Origin: Planctomycetota bacterium
GTDB lineage: Bacteria; Planctomycetota; UBA1135; GCA-002686595
NCBI GenBank assembly: GCA_016872715.1
Contig: VGZD01000005.1
Coordinates: 1 to 64,000 of the forward strand
Reading direction: 5' to 3'
Length of the DNA stretch: 64,000 nucleotides
Shown: positions 9,925-19,319 of the stretch, one piece after another
Layout: every line of letters starts with the position of its first letter
Position numbering within the stretch: position 1 is the first letter of the stretch
Program-made: the position numbers and the translations under genes
The notes under the pieces: generated by a model
Told to the model about the DNA's origin: nothing
The model's input: only the letters and a program-made list of their open reading frames with translations
Database searches by the model: none

Positions 9925-10806
9925 CTAGCCGAGCTGGCGCACGAGCCAGTCGCGCACGAGCGCGGCGACCTGCGGGCCACCGACGTCGTGCAGCAGCTCA
10001 TGCGCCGCTCCGCGCAGCTCGCGCACCTCGACGGACGTGCCCTCGGCCTTCGAGATCGACGCGTCGCTGAGCTCGCGTCCCTCGCCGTGCAGCACCAGCG
10101 TCGGCACCGCGACCCGCGCGAGACGCCGCTCGACGTCCGCCGCCACGGCCGCGACCTGCTCGATCGCGCGCAGCGTGATCACGTCGTGCACGAGCGGGTC
10201 GCCGCTCCACTCGCGCCGCGCGCTCTCGTCGCAAAAGAGCCGCGTCACGTCGTTCCCGATCGCGCCCGGCGCGTCGGGCGCGAGCTTCTTGAAGAGCTTG
10301 AACAGTCCGCCGGGTGCCGCGGGCGCGCGGAACACCGGACGCCAGCGCGGCGAGATGAGCACGAGCGCTGCCACGCTGTCGGGCTTGTCGAGCGCATAGC
10401 GCAGCGCATACAGCGCGCCGACTCCCACGCCGATCAGCACCTTCGGCGCCACGGGCAGCCGGTACGCGAGGTGATCCTGCACGGAGTCGAGGTCGCGCAG
10501 CACTTCCGCGATGCCCGCGCTGTGACCGCGCGCTCCCTCGCTCTTGCCGTGACCGCGCAGGTCGGGCAGGGCCACCGCGAAGCGCGCCTCGGCGAGCACG
10601 CGCGCCGTGTCGAGGTAGCGCCCACCGTGATCGCCGGCGTCGTGGACGAGCGTGACTCCGCCGCGCGGCTCGCCGTGGGCCGCGAGTTCGAGCACGTGCA
10701 GCAGGAACAGGCCCTTCGACGAGTGCGAGAGCCCCGCGCCCTGCGAGCCGTCCTCCGCGGACACACGCAACTCGAGGTACGTCGCGAGCGCTTGCGTGTC
10801 GGCCAT
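9925..10806 (-). CDS. alpha/beta hydrolase-fold protein (lysophospholipase-like), nucleophile elbow degenerate
   Basis: VALPDLRGHGKSEG, LIGVGVGALYALRYAL in place of GxSxG, VPTLVLHGEG, GAAHELLHD. Confidence 0.8.
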   Translation of the reverse strand: MADTQALATYLELRVSAEDGSQGAGLSHSSKGLFLLHVLELAAHGEPRGGVTLVHDAGDHGGRYLDTARVLAEARFAVALPDLRGHGKSEGARGHSAGIAEVLRDLDSVQDHLAYRLPVAPKVLIGVGVGALYALRYALDKPDSVAALVLISPRWRPVFRAPAAPGGLFKLFKKLAPDAPGAIGNDVTRLFCDESARREWSGDPLVHDVITLRAIEQVAAVAADVERRLARVAVPTLVLHGEGRELSDASISKAEGTSVEVRELRGAAHELLHDVGGPQVAALVRDWLVRQLG

Positions 10807-10808
10807 CG

Positions 10809-12785
10809 CTAGCGCCCCACGTACGTTCCGCCGTTCTCTTCCGCGAGGCGGCGCATCAGCACCGCGTCGTGCGCGTCGGAGAGGCCGATGGTGTGGATCA
10901 CGATGCCACAGTTGCGGTTGCGCTCGCGCACGAAGGAGAGGATCTCGTCGGTCGAGGTCGTCAGTCCCACGGTCGCGCGCCCGTCGGTCAGGAAGTAGAT
11001 CGTGTCGATCACCGGTGCGGACCACGTCGCGCCGCCCTTCGCGCCCGCGAGATCGAGCGCGCGCTCGAGCGAGCCGTAGATGTTCGTGGCGCCGACGGCG
11101 TCCGAGGCCGCGATGAAGTCCGCGGCCTGCTTGCGCACGTCCGGTGTCATCGTCGCGAGCTCGTCCGACCACGTCCACACGTCCGACGCGAACAGCACGA
11201 AATTGAAGCGCGCACCGTCGCGCAACCCGCCGACGGCCTTGGCGAGGTCGCGCTTCGCCGCTTCGAGCCGCGACAACTCGCCTTGCGCGGGCCGGTCGAA
11301 GGGCTTGAGCGGATCGTCGTCGGGGTTGTTCTTCGGCACCATCGAAAATTGCATCGAGCCCGACAGGTCGAGCACGAACAGCACGCGCTGGCTCTCCGTG
11401 GTGATGCCGAAAAACGTCACGCCGCCCGTCTCGGCGGCTTCCTCGAGCGCGGTCTTCTCCGGCGGCAGCGGGGGCACGACGAAGTCGGCCTCGTGCTCCT
11501 TCCACCAGCGCTGCCAGATCGCGAACACCGGTCGGAAGTTCTGGCCCGTGAGCGAGCACAGCGCGGCGTTCAGGTCCGAGCGCGAGCGCCCTTCTTCCTT
11601 CTCGAGCCGCGCGACGAGCACCGGCACCGCCGCGCGCGAACGCAGCTGGGCCAGCGCCGCCGCGGCCCGCGCGCGCACGTACCACGACTCGTGCGCCAAG
11701 AACTTGCCGATCAGCGCGGACTCGATCGTCGCGTCGCCGAGCGCCGCGAGCCCGTCGACGAGCGTCGCGATGCCGAGCGGTTCCGTCTCGGCCGCGAGCA
11801 GCATGCGCAACTGCTCGCGCACGCTGTCCTGCTTGCACTGGGAGAGCAGGCGCAGCGTGTCGATGCGCGTGCGATCCTTCGAGCGCTTGAGCGCGCCGAT
11901 CAGCTTCGCGAGCGTCTTCTCCAGTTCCTTGCCGCTCTCGCGCGCGAGCGCCGCCGCCGCCCCGCGCCCCGACGCCTCGACCAAGATCTCCAGTCGATAG
12001 CCCAGCGTGACGAGTTGGCTCGACTCGCGCTTGGCCTGCTCGTACTGGTCCGCCGTGGCCTGCGCCACTCGCCCGTCGTTGGCGGCCGCCTCCTCCTGCC
12101 AGCGCCGCTCGAGCTTGCGCACGTCTCCCATCGCCTTGGCGATGCGCGCGCGCAGCTTGTCGATGCTCGCGGCCGATTCGCACATCAGCTCGTGCAAGCC
12201 CGCCGCCGTCCCCGCCCCGCCGATGCGGCCGATGAGCTCCGCCGCCGCCGCGCGCTGCAGGGTGTCCGCGCCCTCGCGCGCGTCCGCCCACAACTCGCCG
12301 TCGCTCTTGCGCCGCCGCGCCGGACCGAGCACCTCGCACAGCCGAGCGAGGCCCCCGGCCACCGCCTCCCTCCAAGGCTCGAGCTCCGCGACCTTCTTCT
12401 CCGCCTTGGCGCGCTCCTTGCGCAACTCCGCCAGCCGCTCCTCCTCGCGCTCGAGCGTCGGCTTGACCGACGCATCGCGCTCCGCCTGCGCGCGCAGGCC
12501 CGCGATCACGACGTCCCGACGCTCGCACGCATAGCGCAGCGCGAGCACTTCCTCGCGGCCCGCCCGCAGGCCTTCCGCCGCGTTGCCATACTCCAGCGTC
12601 AGGGTCGCAATCGCGCCGGCCTCGCCCAGCCCGACCAGCTCGGCGAGCGCCGCCTCCTTCTCCTGCGCCGTCCCCGCCGCCGCGGCCTGCGCGAACTTCA
12701 GTTGCGCCGCCGAGAGCGCCTTGTCGTCCGCGGGCGAGAGCAGGCACAGCCACGACGTCACCACGAGCACCAGCGAATGCAGCAT
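10809..12785 (-). CDS. secreted HEAT-repeat plus VWA-domain protein
   Basis: Signal peptide MLHSLVLVVTSWLCLLSPAD; VWA MIDAS-like VLFVLDLSGSMQFS; HEAT-like helices. Confidence 0.8.
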   Translation of the reverse strand: MLHSLVLVVTSWLCLLSPADDKALSAAQLKFAQAAAAGTAQEKEAALAELVGLGEAGAIATLTLEYGNAAEGLRAGREEVLALRYACERRDVVIAGLRAQAERDASVKPTLEREEERLAELRKERAKAEKKVAELEPWREAVAGGLARLCEVLGPARRRKSDGELWADAREGADTLQRAAAAELIGRIGGAGTAAGLHELMCESAASIDKLRARIAKAMGDVRKLERRWQEEAAANDGRVAQATADQYEQAKRESSQLVTLGYRLEILVEASGRGAAAALARESGKELEKTLAKLIGALKRSKDRTRIDTLRLLSQCKQDSVREQLRMLLAAETEPLGIATLVDGLAALGDATIESALIGKFLAHESWYVRARAAAALAQLRSRAAVPVLVARLEKEEGRSRSDLNAALCSLTGQNFRPVFAIWQRWWKEHEADFVVPPLPPEKTALEEAAETGGVTFFGITTESQRVLFVLDLSGSMQFSMVPKNNPDDDPLKPFDRPAQGELSRLEAAKRDLAKAVGGLRDGARFNFVLFASDVWTWSDELATMTPDVRKQAADFIAASDAVGATNIYGSLERALDLAGAKGGATWSAPVIDTIYFLTDGRATVGLTTSTDEILSFVRERNRNCGIVIHTIGLSDAHDAVLMRRLAEENGGTYVGR

Positions 12786-12883
12786 GCGAGGACCTTCCCT
12801 GACTCCCAGTGCACGTAGCCTAACCTCTCGCCCGCGGGAGCTTGTGCGCTGCCGCGGAGCTCGGCGTGAGCTAGGATGTGCGC

Positions 12884-13260
12884 GGCGTGAGAGGTCTGGA
12901 CCGTCGTCGGCGGGCAACCGCAGGAGGAAAGTCCGGACTCCACGGGTCAGGGTGGTTGCCAACGGCAACCGGCCGCGAGGCCAGGGAAAGTGCCACAGAA
13001 AACAAACCGCCGCGCGCTCCTCACGGGGCGCTCGGCAAGGGTGAAACGGTGCGGTAAGAGCGCACCGCGGAGCTGGTGACAGCTCTGGCAGGGCAAACCC
13101 CACTCGGAGAAAGACCAAATAGGGATGGCTCATGGGGACGACCCGCTCCTCGCCATCCGGGTAGGTCGTTCGAGGCCGAGCGCGAGCTCGGTCCTAGAGA
13201 AAGGACGGTCTCGCCGCGCAAGCGGCTAGCCAGGATCCGGCTTACAGGACCTCTCACGCC
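12884..13260 (+). ncRNA. rnpB: RNase P RNA, bacterial type A
   Basis: GGAGGAAAGTCCGGACTCCA, ACAGAAAACAAACCGCC, GGTAAGAGCGCACC, AGACCAAATAGGG; terminal P1 helix GGCGTGAGAGGTC/GACCTCTCACGCC. Confidence 0.96.
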
Positions 13261-13338
13261 ACTCCCCCCTTCCGCGAGGGGTCAAAGTTGGGACGAGCAC
13301 CATTAGTAGTGCTCTCCGAACTACCGACCCTCTGCATC

Positions 13339-13366
13339 TTGACAGGTTGGAGGAGTCGGGGAGAAT
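13339..13366 (+). promoter_or_regulatory. possible sigma70-type promoter (TTGACA-N16-GAGAAT)
   Basis: Sequence match only. Confidence 0.25.
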
Positions 13367-13539
13367 TCAGCGACCTGCTCGGCCACGAGCGCGCCACCCA
13401 AGGCGCTCTCCGACCCGGCCATGGTGCAACCTTGGGCAGTCCCCCTCGCGGACGTCCCACCCCCCCACTCGCATCCCCCCCACCCGCTCTCTTCCACCGG
13501 CCCCCCGCCTGCTTGGGCCGGGTGGCCCGCCCCACCTCG

Positions 13540-14214
13540 ATGGAGTTCGTGTTCGTCGTCCCGCGCCGGGAGCTCTTCCCGGACCACTACCCCCACGGCT
13601 TCGTGCCGTTCGGCGAGGGTTGGAGCGCAGCGCGCCTGCACGAAGTGATCGAGCGCCACGGCTTCTTCGTGGAGCGCGCGCGCGCCGAGATCACGCCCGA
13701 GTGGAAGCAGATCATCCCCTACAACGTGGTGACTCGCGCGGACGCCGTGTTGCTGCTGCGGCGCACCAAGCAGGGCGGCGAGGCGCGCCTGCACCACAAG
13801 CTCACGATCGGCGTCGGCGGACACCTCAACCCCGAGGACCTCGCGGGCGTGGTCGGCCGCAACCCCGTGCCGCGCGGCACGGCGCGCGAACTCGCGGAAG
13901 AGCTCTCGATCGAAGGCCACTACGAGCTCGAACCGCTCGGCCTGATCAACGACGACGCCAATCCGGTCGGCGCGGTCCACGTCGGACTCGCACAGCTCGT
14001 GCGCGTCGACGGCTCGGTCTCGATCCGCGAGACCGATGTGCTCGAGGGACGCCTCGCGCTCCCCAGCGAGCTCGCGGCGATGCTGCGCGACGGCGCCAAC
14101 TTCGAGACTTGGTCCGCCCAGCTCGTCGCGGCCCTGCCCGCGTTGCTCGCTCCTCCTGCCCGCGCGGCCAGCGCCGCCAACGCAGGCGTCTCCCCCGCAA
14201 GAAATTCACGCTAG
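13540..14214 (+). CDS. NUDIX-family hydrolase-like protein
   Basis: GVGGHLNPED...RGTARELAEEL matches a NUDIX box layout. Confidence 0.7.
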   Translation: MEFVFVVPRRELFPDHYPHGFVPFGEGWSAARLHEVIERHGFFVERARAEITPEWKQIIPYNVVTRADAVLLLRRTKQGGEARLHHKLTIGVGGHLNPEDLAGVVGRNPVPRGTARELAEELSIEGHYELEPLGLINDDANPVGAVHVGLAQLVRVDGSVSIRETDVLEGRLALPSELAAMLRDGANFETWSAQLVAALPALLAPPARAASAANAGVSPARNSR

Positions 14215-14309
14215 CGGCGTCCAAGGTCGTCCCCAACAGACTTCCAAGAACGCGCCCGCCGGCCTACACATCCCACCACCAAGCTCCCACACCTTCGGAA
14301 ACCCAATCG

Positions 14310-14525
14310 ATGAAATCCAAGGTCACCTCGGACTCGCAGCGCCTCTACGACCTGTTGCTCGGCGCCCGCACCGCGGACAAGGTCACGCTGTACTTCCGCG
14401 ATGGTCGCGTGCTCAACGGCTCGCTGATCTTCAACCCGTTCAAGGGCACGGGGCGCCTGATCAACATCGATCAGGAGATGTCGCTCGACTTCTCCGTCGA
14501 CCAGCTGCGCGAAGTCAAGTTCTAA
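14310..14525 (+). CDS. small conserved-looking 71-aa protein
   Basis: ATG start, TAA stop, good composition: MKSKVTSDSQRLYDLLLGARTADKVTLYFRDGRVLNGSLIFNPFKGTGRLINIDQEMSLDFSVDQLREVKF. Confidence 0.7.
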   Translation: MKSKVTSDSQRLYDLLLGARTADKVTLYFRDGRVLNGSLIFNPFKGTGRLINIDQEMSLDFSVDQLREVKF

Positions 14526-14655
14526 CCGCCGCGGCGGCCACCGCGAGCGGGACATCGACGCCCGAGCCGGGCTCGAGGCGGCCACTCGACGGATCTGCGC
14601 CCCGCGGCCAACCTCGACCGCGCGGTCGACGCCGACCCCTCCAGCGGAGGGCACC

Positions 14656-14730
14656 CGCTCGGAGTTCCGCCGCTCGGAGTTCCGCCGCTCGGAGTTCCGC
14701 CGCTCGGAGTTCCGCCGCTCGGAGTTCCGC
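14656..14730. repeat. 15-bp perfect tandem repeat, 5 copies of cgctcggagttccgc
   Basis: Direct reading; intergenic. Confidence 0.95.
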
Positions 14731-14919
14731 CCAGAGGAACGCCGGCAACGGCGCCGGAACGCCGGCAACGGCACCCCTTGTCTAAAGTAGACCACTCGCC
14801 TAGCCCGCCACTGGGCTCACCCGTCACGAGCCCGCACTTCGCACGCGCGGTCAGCGGGTGGGCGCTCGGGCGAAGTGGACCAGCTCATTCCGACTCGGCA
14901 TTCCAACGCAAGCACTCCC

Positions 14920-15831
14920 ATGGTGAATCGCAGCGTGCTCGTCGTGTCTCTATCCGGGGCAACACTCCTCGGCCTGATCGCGCTTGGATCGTCGGCATCC
15001 GCCCAGAGAGATGCTCTCGGGCTCGCGAGCTCGCTGGAACTGTCTTCGGCGAATGGCCATGCCGCTCGCAGCCCATCGGAACCGAGCGTCAACGTCATCC
15101 CGATGGGTGAAACGGACGTGAAGAGCGGGACCACCAAGATCGGCGAGGTCGACCCCGCGGCCATTTCAACCGCGGGGCCCGATGCCGCTGGCAAGGTGTG
15201 CAACAAGGTTGCCGCAGGGGTTTCGATCGACGGCCTCACCTTCTCGATCAAGAACGGCAGCGCTGCAACGCTCGAAATCGAAGGTGCGGGAACCACGACG
15301 TTCAACTCATCGGACCACACCGCCCACGTCGATCTGAACCCCGTGCAAGGCGGCAACGTCTGCAGGGGCTACCGCATCAAGGGTCTCCTTGGAGACGCTC
15401 GTGGTGACAATCTCATCCTGAGTGTCACTCCGTCGTTCGTGCAGGCTGTCAATGCTGTCGACGTGGAATGCAACGCGCTGCCGACCTACGAGCTGGATTC
15501 GCTCTCCGATCAAGCGCGCAAGGGCGTCGTCGCGTATCACGCCGACGTACTGGCTTTCGTGCACAATGTGGACGACTCCATGAAACTCAAGGCGATCAAG
15601 GGCACGGTGTCGACTGCCAACGCGTCGACTGCAACCCTGACGGACGTTCGCATTTTCACGTCCGGCGGCGGAACCATGCCCGCATCCATTTCATTCAAGG
15701 GCGCGACGTTCACCATTTCCCCAATCAGTGGCTTGGCGAACGGAGAGTGGTGCCGAGTGTTGATGCGCTGCGAACCCGCGCTCCAAGGCAAGCGGTTTCA
15801 GGCCAGCCTGACCGCCGAATTCGCTCCCTGA
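14920..15831 (+). CDS. secreted protein of unknown function
   Basis: Signal peptide MVNRSVLVVSLSGATLLGLIALGSSASAQ; composition visibly less GC-rich than flanks. Confidence 0.75.
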   Translation: MVNRSVLVVSLSGATLLGLIALGSSASAQRDALGLASSLELSSANGHAARSPSEPSVNVIPMGETDVKSGTTKIGEVDPAAISTAGPDAAGKVCNKVAAGVSIDGLTFSIKNGSAATLEIEGAGTTTFNSSDHTAHVDLNPVQGGNVCRGYRIKGLLGDARGDNLILSVTPSFVQAVNAVDVECNALPTYELDSLSDQARKGVVAYHADVLAFVHNVDDSMKLKAIKGTVSTANASTATLTDVRIFTSGGGTMPASISFKGATFTISPISGLANGEWCRVLMRCEPALQGKRFQASLTAEFAP

Positions 15832-16067
15832 TGCGGTTGGACTTGCCCGACACCTCGGATCGATGATCGGGGCGGGCTGGAGGCATGGAGTCGGGCGCCT
15901 CCCGGGGGCGGCCGACTCCGTTGGCTCGAGCGCGAGCGAGACTCGCCGAGCGAGCACCACTCGCGCCGCGACCGCCACGGCGCGCGCTGCTTCACGGGGA
16001 TCGCTGAGAATCCCGGGCGTCGAGCGCTGGGCGAGGCCGATGTGCGTCGGGAGCGACCCGCTCGCGC

Positions 16068-16642
<575 letters not shown>

Positions 16643-16646
<4 letters not shown>

Positions 16647-18865
16647 GCGAGCGACTCCACCGTGACGTCCGCGTTGTAGTCGGGCACGCCGCCACCGGCA
16701 TCGACGCGACCGTGCGCGATGAGCCCGTTCACTTCCGGCCAATGTCCCTGCAGCGTCCCCGGCGTCACCGCGGCGACGAACACGCGGCCGCGATACTCGC
16801 CGAGTGAATTGCGCAGCCGAATCGGCTGGTCGTGCCGCAGGCCGAGCCGCCGCGCGTCCTCCTCGGCCATGAACACGTGGTCGCGCTCGGCACCGGTCAG
16901 CGGATCGCGCGCGGCCTGCACCATCGAATTGAACTGCTTGCCGCGGCGCGTCGCGAGCGTGAACGTGCCATCGCTTCCGCGCGCCGCGGGCGCGACCACG
17001 CTCTGGAAGTGCGCCTTGCCGTCCGCGGTCGGAAAACAGCGCTCCGCGCACAGGTGCGGGCCGCCCCATTGGAACTGATCGCCCTGCCGCTCGAGCTTCT
17101 CGATGCCCGCGTAGCTCGGAACGACGCGCGCGATCTCCGCTCGCACGGCGGCCGCGTCGGCGAAGCGCACCGCGCCCGCACGCTCGGGCTCGACGGCGCG
17201 CGCGAACTCGAGCAGCAACTCCCACTCCGAGCGCGCTTCCCCGACGTCGTGGCCGGGAATGTGAGGCGAGAAGATCACGCGACGCTCCGTGGAGGTCTGT
17301 GTTCCGCCGCCGCGCTGCTCGTAGCGCGTGCGCGCAGGCAGCACATACGTGACGGCGGCGGGATCGACGAGCATCTGCTTGGTGAGCACGATGTCCGTGT
17401 GCACCCGCAGCGGGATGCGCGCGAGCCCCGCGGCGATGCGCTCGGGCTCCGGCATCGTCTCGAGGAAGTTGCCGCCGATGCAGTACAGACCCTCGAGCTC
17501 GCCGCGGTGCGCGGCCTCGAGATACTCGACCGTCGTGAGCCCGTTGCCGCGCGGCACCTCGAAGCCCCACAGCCGCGAGAAGTGCTTCACGCTCTCCTCG
17601 TCGATCGCGACGCCGCCCGGCAGGGCCGTCGAGTAGGCCCCCATCTCCGCGCCGCCCTGCACGCCGGAGTGGCCGCGGATCGGCATCAGTCCCGTGCCGT
17701 CGCGGCCGATCCACTCGCGGAGCAGCGCGAGGTTGGCGATCGCCTTGACCGTGTCGGCGCCATGCTCGTGCTGCGTGACGCCCATCGACCACACGAGCAC
17801 GCCGCGTTCGGCGCGCGCGATCTCGTCGACGAAGGCTTCGAGATCCGCTCGCGTCGTGCCCGCGCGCGCGAGCAGCTCATCGAAGGGAACTTGCGCGAGC
17901 GCGCGTTCGAGCTCGTGAAAGCCCGTCGTCGCCGCGGCGATGAACTCCCGCGCGAGCGCCCCGCGCTCGATCAGTCGGCGCGCGACGGCGTTCAGGAACG
18001 CGAGATCTCCGCCGACCTTGACGAGGAAAAAGCGGTCCGCCAGCCGCGTGCCAAACAGCGCGGAGTCCGCGTTCGACGGGACCCAGTAGCGCTCCATGCC
18101 CGGCTCGCGATAGGCGTTGACCATCAGCACGCGAGCGCCGCGCTTCTTCGCCTCGTGCAAGTACTTCGTCGACACCGGCTGGTCGTTGGCCGGATTCGAC
18201 CCGAAGAACACGATCACGTCGGCCTTGTACCAGTCCGTGTAGGAGCACGTGGTCGCCGCCACGCCGACCGTCGCCTTCAGGCCGGCGCCGCTCGGGCTGT
18301 GGCACAAGCGCGCGGAGTTGTCGACGGAGTTCGAGCCCAGAAACCGCATCACTTTCTGCGCGACGTAGTACGTCTCGTTGGTGATGCCTCGACTCGTCAC
18401 GAACATCGCCGTGCGGCGGCGTTCCAACGCGCGCCAGCGCGGGCCGATGTCGGCCCACGCTTCGTCGAACGAGACGCGCGCGAAGCCGCGCTCACCCCTG
18501 CGACGGCGCAGCGGATAGGCAATGCGGCCGAGCTCGCGCAGATCCTTCGAGGACCGCGCGCGCAACGCGTCGACGTCGCCCCAGGCACCCTCGGGCATCG
18601 GCCCCATCGTGTTGAGACGCAGGAGGTTGAGCCGCACGAGGCAGAGGTGCTTGCCGTCGACCGTCCAGTCGCGCAGTCCGCTCGTCCCCAGCGCGCAACC
18701 ATCGCACACGCCCTTGTTGAGCACGTCCCATGCGTAGCCCAGATTGTCGCGGTTCTTCCAAGCGATGCGGAGCATCTCGAGGAAGTGATGCGGCTTGGTC
18801 TCGCCGATCCCGAACGGAACGAGCGAGTGGATCCGTTCCGAGAAGCTCTGGCCGCGGCGCTGCAT
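16643..18865 (-). CDS. FdhF/YdeP-family molybdopterin oxidoreductase
   Basis: KGVCDGCALGTSGLRDW, NSARLCHSPSGAGLKATVG, FFGSNPANDQPVSTKYL, IRGHSGVQGGAEMG, C-terminal molydop-binding domain. Confidence 0.9.
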
Positions 18866-18876
18866 GCGCGGGCATT

Positions 18877-19314
18877 CTAGTCGCTTCGCACCCACGCGCC
18901 GAGGGCCCGCGCATGCTGGAGCTTGAGGCGGGCCATGCGTGCGAAGCTCGCATCGAAGCGCGGCTCGCCCTGCTCGCGCAGAAAGGCCCCGAGATGCCCG
19001 TACCAGCGCGCGCGCGTCTCCTCGGCGTCGAGACAAAGGCGCAGCACCATGTGACGGGCCCCCAGCCACACGGTCGCGGCGAGGAGTTCCGCGAGCAGCG
19101 CACGACGCAGGCTCGGCCGCACCGGCTCGATCCCGAGCGCGCGCGTCGTGGCGAGCAGCTCCTCGATCTGCCGCTGTTCGTCTTCGACGAACGTCGCCAG
19201 CACGCGCGCGAGCTCCGCGTCGCGCACGTAGCCTGCGAGCCGCCGGTAGGCCGCCAGCGCTCCGCGCTCCGCGCGCAGGGCCTCGCCGAGTTCCTCTTCC
19301 AACGTGCTCGCCAT
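18877..19314 (-). CDS. ferritin-like-fold four-helix protein
   Basis: EALRAERGALAAYRRLAGYVRDAELARVLATFVEDEQRQIEELLATTRALG. Confidence 0.6.
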   Translation of the reverse strand: MASTLEEELGEALRAERGALAAYRRLAGYVRDAELARVLATFVEDEQRQIEELLATTRALGIEPVRPSLRRALLAELLAATVWLGARHMVLRLCLDAEETRARWYGHLGAFLREQGEPRFDASFARMARLKLQHARALGAWVRSD

Positions 19315-19319
19315 GGACC

